NCBI GenBank assembly: GCA_933228675.1
Contig: OW121741.1
Span: 17,185,771-17,249,770, forward strand
Source of the DNA: Stomorhina lunata
Lineage: Eukaryota > Arthropoda > Insecta > Diptera > Rhiniidae
Direction of reading: 5' to 3'
DNA length: 64,000 nt
Shown here piece by piece: positions 10,931 to 22,850 of the stretch. Under the pieces are notes generated by a model, which was given only the letters and a program-made list of their open reading frames with translations, searched no databases and was not told where the DNA came from. Each line of letters starts with the position of its first letter. Positions within the stretch are counted from its first letter, which is position 1. Position numbers and translations under genes: made by a program.

Positions 10931-12115
10931 TTTTAAAAAATTTCTTGTTTTTATGGCAAATTTTTCAAAAATTTCCTATTTTTTTTTTTTGGAAATTTTT
11001 CAAAAATTTCCTATTTTTTTTTGGAAATTTTTCAAAAATTTCCTATTTTTTTTGGAAATTTTTCAAAAATTTCCTATTTTTATAGGAAATTTTTAAAAAA
11101 TTTCTTATTTTTATATGAAATTATAGGATTTTTATAGGATTTTTTATAAAAATTTCTGATTTTTAAAGGAAATTTTTTAAAAATTTCTTATTTTTATAGG
11201 AAATTTTTCAAATATTTGTATTCCAAAAATTTCTTATTTTTGAATTTTTCAAAAGTATCTTATTTATTGGAAAATTTTTCAAAAATTTCTTATTTATTGG
11301 GAAATTTTTCAAAAATTTCTTATTTGTATAGGAAATTTTAAAAATATTTCTTGTTTTTATGGGAAATTTTTCAAAAATTTCCTATTTTTATTGGAAAATT
11401 TTCAAAAATTTCCTATTTTTATAGGAAATTTTTCAAAAATTTCTTATTTTTATAGGAAATTTTTCAAAAATTTCTTATTTTTATAGAAAATTTTTCAAAA
11501 ATTTCTTATTTTTATTGAAAATTTTTCAAAAATTTCTTATTTTGATAGGAAATTTTTCAAAAATTTCTTATTTTTATAGGAAATTTTTCAAAAATTTCTT
11601 ATTTTTATAGGAAATTTTTACAAAATTTCTTATTTTTATAGGAAATTTTTACAAAATTTCTTATTTTTATAGGACATTTTTAAAACATTTCTTATTTTTA
11701 TGGGAAATTTTTCAAAAATTTCTTTTTCTTATAGGATATGTTTTTAAATTTCTTATTTTTATAGGAAAGTTTTAAGAAATTTCTTATTTTTAAAGGAAAA
11801 TTTTCAAAAATTTCTTATTTTTATGGGAAAATTTTCAAAAATTCCTTATTTTTATGGGAAATTTTTGAAAATTTTCTTATTTTTATGGGAAATTTTTTTC
11901 AAAAATTTCTTATTTTTAAAAGAAATTTTTCAAAAATTTCTTATTATTATAGGAATTTTTTCAAAAATTTCTTATTTGTACAGGAAATTTTTCAAAAATT
12001 TCTTATTTTTATTTGAAGTGTTTTAAAAATTTCTTATTTTTGTAGGAAATCTTTCAAAAATTTCTTACTTTTATAGGAAATTTTTCGAAAATTTCTAATT
12101 TTTGTATTATTTGTA
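10931..12115 (-). repeat. 31-bp satellite family A, reverse half of an inverted block
   Basis: Units read TTTTTCAAAAATTTCTTAT with TTTATAGGAAA, the reverse complement of the block to the left. The first units have lost the inner A/T arms (long T runs near 10980-11050). Together the two halves make a large imperfect palindrome inside the last intron. Confidence 0.93.
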
Positions 12116-13880
12116 TAAAGACAACCCGTCTTATAGCAAATAATACAGACATAAATGAAATTATATATTTTATATGGCTCAACAAATCCAAAAATTGTAT
12201 CAAATTGTAAAAAAAATCTATAAAACATTAAGAATTTACGATATTGTCAATTTGTGGTAAAGCAAAGGAAAACGAACATTTCAATAAGAAAAAAAAAAAA
12301 AAATTATAATGAATATTTTAAAATGTTCTTACTGAAATTTCTTTGTTCGCATTTAAAAAGAGATTTTACAAAATCTGTAACTTTCTTGAATAAGTCTTGA
12401 GTAGAGTATGGAGGAGGAGGTTAAGGAAGAAATGAAATCATTAAGATGTTGTCATTATATTATAGCTAAAGTAAATATTTGAAATAAGTATTGGTTTAAT
12501 ATTGGTTAGGTATTGTGTTGACAGTTGTGGGAGACAAAAGGAAAAGTTCAAGAAATGTCTGAAAGGGATAAGGAAGAAGAGGAAATTTTAAGACAAAAGA
12601 CTAGAATAGGGAAAGGAAACATTTTTTTAGGGGAAAGAATTTGATATTTAAACAAATATCTTGTGTTTTTCTAGAGATACAATTTTTAACTTTTTTAAAT
12701 TTTTATGTTTAAAGAAAATCCTTTTTATTTGTTTTTTTTTATGGCAACAAAATTTGTTTAACATTTATCAAATATCTTTTGAAATTTATCTATTATTGAT
12801 TCATTTCACCATCAATTACTTCAGCCATAAGTCAATAAACGTAAAACATGAGACTAAACAGCAAAAAAATAAAAACAATAAAAGAAGAAAAAAGCAAATA
12901 ATATCAAAAGACGACATTTAGCTGCAGAGCAATAAATACAGACAAATGTTTGTCGTTATATCCCTGGGTAAATGTCAATAATGCAAAAGTTTAAAAACAC
13001 CTTGGGGGATCAACAATAAGAGTAAACACATCTTTCAAATAACCATAAAAAACAGCACAAATAAAAGTGAATAAAAAAATATTAAACATGCTGATAGGGA
13101 TATTCACTTCATCAAAAAGGAGGTTGGCAAATTTGAAAAAATTTTGTTAAATTAAATAAGACAAATTTTTGGCCTAAAGAAATATTTAGAAGATGTTTTT
13201 GAGAAAAAAGTATTTGTAATGCCAAACGTTTGTTGACATGAATAGCCTTAATCTTATCTGAATCCCATAGAAGTATATGTTTTTATTGTTGCTATTTTGT
13301 TGCCTGTAAATTGCAATACAAACATTGAAACAATGAATCTCAAAGCCTGAGAGAGTATCTGTCACTTTATACTAAAATAAAATCAGAGCAAAAAAAAAAA
13401 AAAACAAATCTATATAAAATTTAGCTGCGATTGCAAAAATAGAAAATCGCACTCAATTGACAACATGAAAACACAATACAACTACAAACCCACACTCATA
13501 CACACCAAAACATATATCATATGTATAAAAACATTATTGTCTATCAGTGGGTGTTAGTGTGAGTGTGATACATATGTATGTGAAAATCTGAGATTGGGCG
13601 TTTTTGTGTTAGAGCAATGTCCTGGCAGTGCGAAAAACGAAGAACATTAATATTTTTAGCTCGAAGCAAACGAAATATGTTATTGATGTTCTTTAGCTTT
13701 TTATGACTATTTTCTGTTTGCTTTATAGAATTTCCAATTTAACGGAACCATGTGCTAAACAAATGACTCCAGCCCTAGAACAAGGAAAAATAATCGCTCT
13801 CAAACATAATAATAAAACACTTATTTATAACGTTAAAGGATTGAAGGAAGGAAAAAAGTGAAACTGGAGCTACTTTCCCA
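12116..13880. other. Intron sequence without tandem repeats
   Basis: AT-rich intronic DNA of the DIP gene. A GGAGGAGGTTAAGGA purine tract lies near 12412 and an ATGTGTG-rich segment near 13490-13600. The plus-strand frame at 12661-12921 is low-complexity and has no recognisable domain. No RNA gene seen. Confidence 0.5.
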
Positions 13881-14690
13881 TAACAAAAAAAAATTTTGAA
13901 AAATTTCCTATAAAAAAAAAACAATTTTGAAAAATTTCTTATAAAAATCAGAAAATAAAAAATTAAAGTTTTTCCGAAAAAATAAGAAATTTTTCAAAAA
14001 CTTCCTATAAAAATACGAAATTTTACGAAAAATTTCCTATAAAAATTTTTGAAAAATTTCTTATAAAAATATAAAAATTTTGAAAAATTTACTATAAAAA
14101 TAAGAAATTTTTAATAAAAATAACAAAATTTAAAAAAAATTTCCAACCAAAATAGGACATTTTTTAAAAATTTCCTATAAAAATAAGAATTTTTTAAAAA
14201 ATTTCCTATAAAATAAGAAATTTTTAAAAAATTTCCTATAAAATAAGAAATTTTTAAAAAATTTCCTATAAAATAAGAAATTTTTAAAAAATTTTCTATA
14301 AAATAGGAAATTTTTGAAAAATTTCTATAAAAAAAGGAAATTTTTGAAAAATTTCTTATAAAAATAGGAAATTTTTGAAAAATTTCCTATAAAAACGGGA
14401 AATTTTTGAAAAATTTCCTATAAAAATAGGAAATTATTGAAAAATTTCCTATAAAAATAGGAAATTTTTGAAAAATTTCCTATAAAAATAGAAAATTTTT
14501 GAAAAATTTCCTATAAAAATAGGAAATTTTTGAAAAATTTCCTATAAAAATAAGAAATTTTTTAAAAAAGACTTCTAAAAATAAGAAATTTTTAAAAAAT
14601 TCCTAAAAATAAGAAATTTTTAAAAATTTCCTAAAAAAAATTAGATTTTTTTCAAAAATTTCCCATTAAAATAAGAAATTTTGGGAAATT
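13881..14690 (+). repeat. 31-bp satellite family A, forward half of a second inverted block
   Basis: Edges are degenerate while 14340-14560 is nearly homogeneous with the CCTAT / ATAGG unit type. This pattern, homogeneous core and decayed ends, is expected from unequal exchange inside an array. Confidence 0.93.
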
Positions 14691-14699
14691 TGGGATATT

Positions 14700-15215
14700 T
14701 TTAAAAAATGTTTTATTTGCATAAGAAATTTTTCATAAAATTTCTTACTTTTATGGGAAATTTTTTAAAAATGTCTTATTTTTTTTTTGGAAATTTTTGA
14801 AAAATTTCTTATTTTTGTTGAAAATTTAAAAAAAAAAATTTTATAGGAAATTTTTTAAAAATTTCGTAATTTTATAGGAATTTTTCAAAAATTTCCTATT
14901 TTTATAAAAAAAATCCTATTTTTTTAAGAAATTTTTGTATTTCATAGGAAATTTTTCAAAACTTCCTATTTTATAGGAAATTTTTCAAAAATTTCGTATT
15001 GTATAAGAAATTTTTCAAAAATTTCCTATTTTAATAGGAAATTTTTCAAAAATTTCCTATTTTATAGGAATTTTTTGAAAAATTTCCAATTTTTATGGGA
15101 AAATTTTTCAATTTTTTTTTTTTTTTTAGAAAATTTTTCAAAAATTTATTATTTTTGTAGGTAATTTTAAAAAATGCCATATTTTTGTAAAAAATTTTAA
15201 AAATGTATTCGGAAA
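14700..15215 (-). repeat. 31-bp satellite family A, reverse half of a second inverted block
   Basis: Polarity flips near 14690 in a degenerate segment (GGGAAATTTGGGATATTTTT), then TTTTTCAAAAATTTCCTAT units continue to about 15200. Confidence 0.9.
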
Positions 15216-16325
15216 AATTTCCATAAAAGAAAAATTGTAATACTTTTATCTACGACCATCCTTTGTTTCTTCGTTTTCTATCCCGCCTACCCACATACAT
15301 AAACGAATATTTATTTGTATGTCACATAATAAAAATAAAGTAGAAAATTGTAGAAAACGAATATAAATGGGTTGTTACAAGTCATTTTGTAATAAAGTCA
15401 TATTGTTGTAATAAAAAGATTGTCAAAGTATACTTCAATTTCGAATAAGTATTTGCTCTAACACCCACTTTTTATAAGCTTCAATGCATCATAACTATAA
15501 GCCAAAAGGATAGAGGAAGAACTTGTTTTATTGTATTACAGTTTCAGTCTATAAGTAAGTAACAATCGGTTATAACTGTCATAAATTGTATATGTATCCT
15601 ACATTTACTATTTGTCAGACCTTTAGGTTTTATTCAGCTTGAATTTATGGGTAATGGTTAAAATAAATTGCAATATGTTGTAAGGAAAAAGTGCTTATAT
15701 TTATAGGGAACAAATGAAGTCTTTTAATTTTTTTTTAAAGTTAAGAAATTTAAATTTCCAAAATTTTGTTCGAACCTTTTAGGGATTTTAAGGTTTCTGT
15801 TAAAATTAAAAACCTTATTCCTTATTCAGGATTAACATTTATTTAAAAACATTTTACTAAACTAAAAAATATTTGCAATAAAACATTTTGATTAAATCCT
15901 TTGTTAAAGATTTGTCATCACGTTTCGGTTATGCTTAAATTTCTTCTATAAAAATTTACCATTTAATGTCAAACATTCGACATTTTATATTAAAAACAAT
16001 TTTAATCTTAAACATTTTTCTGTAGAAATACTAACAAAACATCCCAAATGAAGTTGAACAAAGCCAAAGGAAAAATGAGTTTAAATTTAATTTTTTTTAT
16101 ATTTAAATCTCAAACTATGCAAATCTTTTTAAAAATGTCCTTGTATTTTGGAAATTCTATTTTAAACGAAAATAACATTTAATATTAATGCGTTAACCCT
16201 TTAAGTTTGCTCGTTTGTATATAAGAGCAAATAACTTTAAAAGTAATGTCCTTGCACTTAAAAGGATATCAACAATCAAACCGATTTAATTGGATTCTGT
16301 AAATGGAAGAAAATGCTAGATTTAA
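15216..16325. other. Intron sequence without tandem repeats
   Basis: AT-rich intronic DNA, no supported gene, RNA or mobile element. Confidence 0.5.
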
Positions 16326-18720
16326 AAATGGAAAATTTTTTTAAAATGTCTTATAAAATTTGAAATTTTTGAAAAATTTCCTATAAAAATAAGAAATTTT
16401 TAAAAAATTATCTATAAAAATAAGACATTTTTGTGAAAATTTCCAATAAAAATAAGCATTTTTTTTAAATTTCCTTTAAAAATTGGAAATTTTTGAAAAA
16501 TTTCCTATAAAAATAGGAAATTTTTGAAAAATTTCCTATAAAAATAGGAAATTTTTGAAAAATTTCCTATAAAAATAGGAAATTTTTGAAAAATTTCCTA
16601 TAAAAATAGGAAATTTTTGAAAAATTTCCTATAAAAATAGGAAATTTTTGAAAAATTTCCTATAAAAATAGGAAATTTTTGAAAAATTTCCTATAAAAAT
16701 AGGAAATTTTTGAAAAATTTCCTATAAAAATAGGAAATTTTTAAAAAAATTTCCTATAAAAATAGGAAATTTTTGAAAAATTTCCTATAAAAATAGGAAA
16801 TTTTTGAAAAATTTCCTATAAAAATAGGAAATTTTTGAAAAATTTTCTTATAAAAATAGGAAATTTTTGAAAAATTTTCTTATAAAAATAGGAAATTTTT
16901 GAAAAATTTCCTATATAAATAGGAAATTTTTGAAAAATTTCCTATAAAAATAGGAAATTTTTGAAAAATTTCCTATAAAAATAGGAAATTTTTGAAAAAT
17001 TTCCTATAAAAATAGGAAATTTTTGAAAAATTTCCTATAAAAATAGGAAATTTTTGAAAAATTTCCCATAAAAATGGGAAATTTTTGAAAAATTTCCTAT
17101 AAAAATGGGAAATTTTTGAAAAATTTCCTATAAAAATGGGAAATTTTTGAAAAATTTCCTATAAAAATAGGAAATTTTTGAAAAATTTCCTATAAAAATA
17201 GGAAATTTTTGAAAAATTTCCTATAAAAATAGGAAATTTTTGAAAAATTTCCTATAAAAATAGGAAATTTTTGAAAAATTTCCTATAAAAATAGGAAATT
17301 TTTGAAAAATTTCCTATAAAAATAGGAAATTTTTGAAAAATTTCCTATAAAAATAGGAAATTTTTGAAAAATTTCGTATAAAAATAGGAAATTTTTGAAA
17401 AATTTCCTATAAAAATAGGAAATTTTTGAAAATTTTCCTATAAAAATAGGAAATTTTTGAAAAATTTCCTATAAAAATAGGAAATTTTTTAAAAATTTCC
17501 TATAAAAATGGGAAATTTTTTAAAAATTTCCTATGAAAATAGGAAGTTTTTGAAAAATTTCCTATAAAAATAGGAAATTTTTGAAAAATTTTCTATAAAA
17601 ATAGGAAATTTTTGAAAAATTTTCTATAAAAATAGGAAATTTTTGAAAAATTTCCTATAAAAATAGGAATTTTTTGAAAAATTTCCTATCAAAATAGGAA
17701 ATTTTTGAAAAATTTCCTATAAAAATAGGAAATTTTTGAAAAATTTCCTATAAAAATAGGAAATTTTTGAAAAATTTCCTATAAAAATAGGAAATTTTTG
17801 AAAAATTTCCTATAAAAATAGGAAATTTTTGAAAAATTTCCTATAAAGATAGGAAATTTTTGAAAAATTTCCTATAAAAATAGGAAATTTTTGAAAAATT
17901 TCCTATAAAAATAGGAAATTTTTGAAAAATTTCCTATAAAAGTAGGAAAATTTTGAAAAATTTCTTATAAAAATAGGAAATTTTTGAAAAATTTCCAATA
18001 AAAATAGGAAATTTTTGAAAAATTTCCTATAAAAATAGGAAAATTTTGAAAAATTTCATATAAAAATAGGAAATTTTTGAAAAATTTCCTATAAAAATAG
18101 TAAATTTTTCCTATAAAAATAGAACATTTTTGAAAAAATTCTTATAAAAATAAGAAATTTTTGAAAAATTTCTTATAAAAATAAGAAATTTTTGAAAATT
18201 TTCTTATAAAAATAAGAAATTTTTGAAAAATTTCTTATAAAAATTAGAAATTTTTGAAAAATTTCTTATAACAATAAGAAATTTTTGAAAAATTTCTTAT
18301 AAAAATAAGAAATTTTTGAAAAATTTCTTATAAAAATAAGAAATTTTTGAAAAATTTCTTATAAAAATAAGAAATTTTTGAAAAATTTCTTATAAAAATA
18401 AGAAATTTTTGAAAAATTTCTTATAAAAATAAGAAATTTTTGAAAAATTTCTTATAAAAATAAGAAATTTTTGAAAAATTTCTTATAAAAATAAGAAATT
18501 TTTGAAAAATTTCTTATAAAAATAAGAAATTTTTGAAAAATTTCTTATAAAAATAAGAAATTTTTGAGAAATTTCTTATAAAAATAAATATTTCTTATAG
18601 AAGTAAGAAATTTTTAAAAAATTTCTTATAAAAATAAGAAAATTTTGAAAAATTTATTATAAAAATAAGAAATTTTTGAAAAATTTATTATAAAAAAATT
18701 GAATTTTTGAAAAATTTCCT
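16326..18720 (+). repeat. 31-bp satellite family A, two-domain homogeneous array
   Basis: From about 16480 to 18110 nearly every unit is the CCTAT / ATAGG form. From about 18130 to 18670 nearly every unit is the CTTAT / ATAAG form. In both, the palindrome TTT-CNTAT-AAAA-ATANG-AAA is perfect, so the change of one arm is matched by a change in the other. A short broken unit near 18100-18130 marks the boundary. Ends are degenerate. The array lies in the last intron, about 230 bp from the exon at 18953. Confidence 0.97.
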
Positions 18721-18952
18721 TTGATAAGAAGATAATATATTTTTTCCTGTATAAATATTTTGAAAGCTTTTCGTAATCCTTAAAATTTTTAGCTTTTAGT
18801 TTTCATCTAAGATCCTTTTCTCTACTAATATCTGATGGCATTTGCCTTTAAAGTAGATTTTCTTATCAGATCCTTAGAAAATGTTTTATTTATTTATTAT
18901 GTTTTTTTATTGTTATAGTTTGAATTTTGAACAAAACAATAGTTAAACTCAC

Positions 18953-19156
18953 CTTGATGACTGTAATGCTCTCTGACACCACTATAACGATCCTGTTGCT
19001 GGGTGTTCCATAATGTTGATGTTGCACCAACATACACATTATTCAATGTGGTCTGTTGTTGCTGTTGTGGCAAATCCATTTTTGATTTAGTTCTTTGCAA
19101 TTTATGATTATAGTTGTTATTATTGTTATTATTCTGTTGAAAGTTATAGCGTTGTT
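18953..19156 (-). CDS. DIP: DIP-family receptor, Asn/Gln-rich stalk exon
   Basis: A 204-nt exon with acceptor ACCGATACAG and donor GTGAGT encodes residues 291-357 of the visible part; the split first codon gives Glu. It reads EQRYNFQQ, then seven consecutive Asn, then YNHKLQRTKSKMDLP, five Gln, and NNVYVGATSTLWN before the donor. The EQRY...KLQR...NNV(Y/F)VGATS(T/S)LWN layout fits the C-terminal stalk of fly DIP proteins as I remember them. The region should be extracellular, flexible and disordered, between Ig3 and the membrane anchor. The Asn and Gln runs come from AAT/AAC and CAA/CAG repeats and probably vary in length. The longer frame starting upstream with MQSCSF is intron read-through and was not used as the start. 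Confidence 0.93.
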
Positions 19157-19387
19157 CTGTATCGGTAACGTAGCAACAGAAATCAGATGAAAAGGAACAG
19201 GATTGCAAAGGATGAAATGGAATAAATAAGAAACAAATGTACTTTAATTATATCAGAAGGAGTTGTAATAGTATGAGTAAAAGTTATTTGAAAAATGCTA
19301 AAATAACAATAAATAAAATATTCTAACGCACACATAGAAATATTTAAATGTATTCAAACATACATACTAATGTATGTATGTACTTAC

Positions 19388-19474
19388 CTTTATGGTATTT
19401 GGTAACCAACATTGGTACTGTGTTCGTTGAAACAGTTGGAGCTAAAGTTGTTACAGTTGTGGTTTGAGGAATGT
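19388..19474 (-). CDS. DIP: DIP-family receptor, Thr/Pro stalk exon
   Basis: An 87-nt exon, too short to appear as an isolated open frame, encodes residues 262-289. The acceptor TTTTTCAG and donor GTAAGTAC are strong. It starts by completing a His codon and reads IPQTTTVTTLAPTVSTNTVP, then MLVTKYHK. This is the membrane-proximal linker directly after Ig3; the HIPQTTT start is typical of one subgroup of fly DIPs. Many Thr and Ser suggest O-glycosylation (inference). The intron to the next exon is only 231 bp, so the two stalk exons form a tight pair. Confidence 0.93.
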
Positions 19475-19830
19475 CTGAAAAAGGATATAACAAACGAAAG
19501 TAAAGGGTATTAGAACCGAATGCAAAAAAAATATAAATACTTATATTTAAAAGGAAAAGTTTTGTGTATTTTCTAAATAAAATCGAGATATGAAATGCTA
19601 AAAGTCTTAAGGGTTATTTAGAAAATATTTCCATTTTAGAGAGAAAACTAAATGCTGTAACAACAGAAATAGAAAATGTTAAATCAGGAGATTAAAAAGG
19701 TAATACTTATGTATTTAAAAGGTCTAATTCTTCTGTTTTAAAGAAAAAATATCTTGCAATCTCGATGTCACTCTGGTAACAAGTACAATATTAAAACAGA
19801 ATCATCAAAACTAATCTAAATTTTCATAGG
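19475..19830. other. Intron sequence
   Basis: AT-rich, non-repetitive; nothing else seen. Confidence 0.5.
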
Positions 19831-21800
19831 AAATTTTTCAAAATTTTTAAAACTTCTTATTTTTATAGGAAATTTTTCCAAAAAAAAAAAAAATATTTTT
19901 AAAGGAAATTTTTGAAAATTTTTTTATTTTTATATTAAAATTTTTCAAAAATTTCTTGTTTTTAAGGAAATTTTTCAAATATTTCTAATTTTTTTGAAGG
20001 AAATTTTCAAATTTTTTTTTTAATTTTTTAAAAATTTTCTTATTTTTTCTTAAAATTTACTTAATTTTTTTTTTTTTTTAGGAAATTTTTTAAAACTAAA
20101 TTTTTGTAAGAAATTTTTAAGAAATTTTTCAAAAAATTTTTATAAGAATTTTTCAAAATTTTCATATTTTTTTTTTTAAGAAATTTTTTAAAAATTTCTT
20201 ATTTTAAAGGAAATTTTTAAAAAAATTTTTATTTTCATAGGAAATTTTTCAAAAATTTCTTATTTTTATAGAAAATTTTTCAAAAATTTCATATTTTCAA
20301 AAGAAAACAATTTCTTATTTTAATAAGAAATTTTTCAAAAATTTTCGATTTTTAAAGGAATTTTTTAAAAATTTAAAAATTTCGTATTTTTATTGGAAGT
20401 TTCTTAAAAATTTCTTATTGTTATGGGAAATTTTTTGGAAAAAATCTTATTTTTCAAAAATTTTTTACTTTTATAGGAAACTTTTCAAAAATTTCTTATT
20501 TTTATAAAAAATTTTTGAAAAAGTTCTTATTTTTATAAGAAATTTTTCAAAATATTTTTTTATAAGAAATTTTTTAAAAATTTTCCTATTTTTATTAGAA
20601 ATTTTCTTAATTTTATAAGAAGTTTTTAAAAAATTATTTATTTTTAAAAGAAAATTTTCAAAAATTTCCTATTTTTATTGGAAATTTTTAAAAAATTTGT
20701 ATTTTTATAAGAAATTTTTTAAAAATTTCTTGCTTTTAAAGGAAACTTTTTAAGAATTTCTTAATTTTATAGAAAGTTTTTCGAAAATTTCCTATTTTTA
20801 TAGGAAATTTTTCAAAAATTTCTTATTTCTATAGGAAATTTTTAAAAAATTTCTTATTTCTATAGGAAATTTTTAAAAAATTTCTTATTTCTATAGGAAA
20901 TTTTAAAAAAATTTCTTATTTCTATAGGAAATTTTTAAAAAGTTTCTTATTTTGATAGAAAATTTTTCAACAATTTTTTTTAGAAAATTTTTAAAAAAGT
21001 TATAATTTTATCAAAATTTCTTATCTTTATGGAAAATTTTTGCCAAAATTTCTAATTTTTTAAAAAATATTTGATTTTGATTGGAAAATTTTCAAAAATT
21101 TCCTATTTTAACAGGAAATTTTTCAAAAATTTCTTATTTTTATGAGAAATTTTTCAAAAATTTTAATTTATTGGAAATTTTTTACATTTTTGTTTAGTTT
21201 TTATAAGAAATTTTTCAAAAATTTCTTATTTTTGTAGAAAATTTTTTATTTATATATGAAATTTTTTAAAAAAGTTCTTATTTTTATAGGAGATTTTTCA
21301 AAAATTTCTCATTTTTGTAGAACGTTTTTTAAAAATTTCTTATTTTTATAGAAAATTTTGGAAATATTTCTTATTTAAAAAAAAAAATTTAATTTTCTAA
21401 CTTTTACAAGAAATTTTATAAAAATTTCTAATTTTATTATTTGTGTAGAAAATTTTTCGAAAATTTGTTATTTTTATAGAAAAATTTTTAGAAATTTCTT
21501 ATTTTTATAGATTTTATAGGATTTCTTTTAGATTTAATTCATTTTTATTAGAAATTTTTCAAAAATTTCTTATTTTTTTTAGAACAGGTTTTAAAAATTT
21601 CTTGTTTTTTAGGAAAATTTGTCAAAAATTTCTTATTTTTATAGAAAAGTTTTGAATGATTTCTTATTTTTATAAAAATTTTTTCAAAATTTTCTTATTT
21701 TTATAAGAAATTTTTCAAAAATTCCTTATTTTGATAGAACATTTTTCAAAAATTTCTTGTTTTCGTAAGAAAATTTTTCAAAAATTTCTTATTTGAATTT
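19831..21800 (-). repeat. 31-bp satellite family A, reverse, degenerate
   Basis: Units read TTTTTCAAAAATTTCTTAT. Most are diverged, with a small local expansion of a TTTCTATAGG variant at 20815-20935 (four near-identical units). Its polarity is opposite to the array at 16326-18720, so the two stalk exons lie between inverted arrays. Confidence 0.94.
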
Positions 21801-22850
21801 TAAATTTCTTCTTAGAAAGTGAACTTGAATTAAAATTTTTGTCTATTCGTCTATATTTATGGGCATTAGGTTATTCCAAGTACTTATGTCTTAGATATTA
21901 GTGTTCATATCCTTTAGATGTTAGTGTTTATATACAATTAGGTCATGTTAATTTTCAATTAATATCACATTAAAATAAATACAAAATCCAAACATTTACC
22001 ACAACGACATCACAAAGCCAAGAAAATCCAAGAAATTGCTTAGGGAGGAGGCAGACAACAACTTTTGCTGTTTATTGTCGAAAATGTCAACATAAGTTTG
22101 TCTAAATGTTGTTGTGTGAAATGTATGTAATTGTCTATGTAGTAGTAGTAGTTTATGGTCATCTAATGTATATTTGTCTACTAATTTGTGTAAATTCTTG
22201 AAATCCTTCTTAACTACATTTGAGTGTTGTTGGTCGGCCTTTTAGTTTAGTTTAAAGTTGCTTTCATACTAAAATGTGGCTTTGCCTTGAGGTTTTTTAT
22301 AGTGTTTTAACACAAAGTCTCCAAGAACTTTTGTATCTTAAGTTTGTAATTAAATTATAATAAATAATTAAATATACATTGTTTATGAGTCGTGTGTTAT
22401 TAATAAGACTCGATTATGTGTAAGGGAAAGAGTGGGGAAAAGTATGGTAGTAAATAAAATCACTGACCATCATACCCTTAAGCTGTCTTCCACTTTCCAC
22501 TCATTTGCTTTAAAGTCAATAGGATGACATAGTTTTTCATTAAACTTTTTCTAATGAATAATTAAAATATAGTTTTTCTTCTCATGATTATAAATAATGT
22601 AAAGTTTTACTAGCACGTTAAAATTTAATTTGCACCTCATCATTTTTATAGACACAAATACAAGCAGAAACCAGCAGTTTATCCTTGCCTTGATGACTTC
22701 CCCTAGAGGATTTCAATTTATAGTTTTAACTTTACTCATTTTATTGTTTTGCAGTTTTTCATTTCAGTTGTAAACTCTATTTAAAATATTGTCCTTGTCT
22801 TTTTAATTAACTCGCGAAAAGTTTAGCTTATAGTCGAAAATAAAGATATC
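21801..22850. other. Intron sequence with a small GTA run
   Basis: AT-rich intronic DNA with a short GTAGTAGTAGTAGTT run near 22139-22153. No gene or mobile element supported. Confidence 0.5.

Noticed and set aside
18953..19208. A separate 103-residue Asn/Gln-rich gene starting with MQSCSF
   Set aside because: The part after 19156 lies upstream of a good acceptor and the frame joins perfectly with the exon at 19388; the part below 18953 follows a GTGAGT donor. It is an internal exon plus intron read-through.
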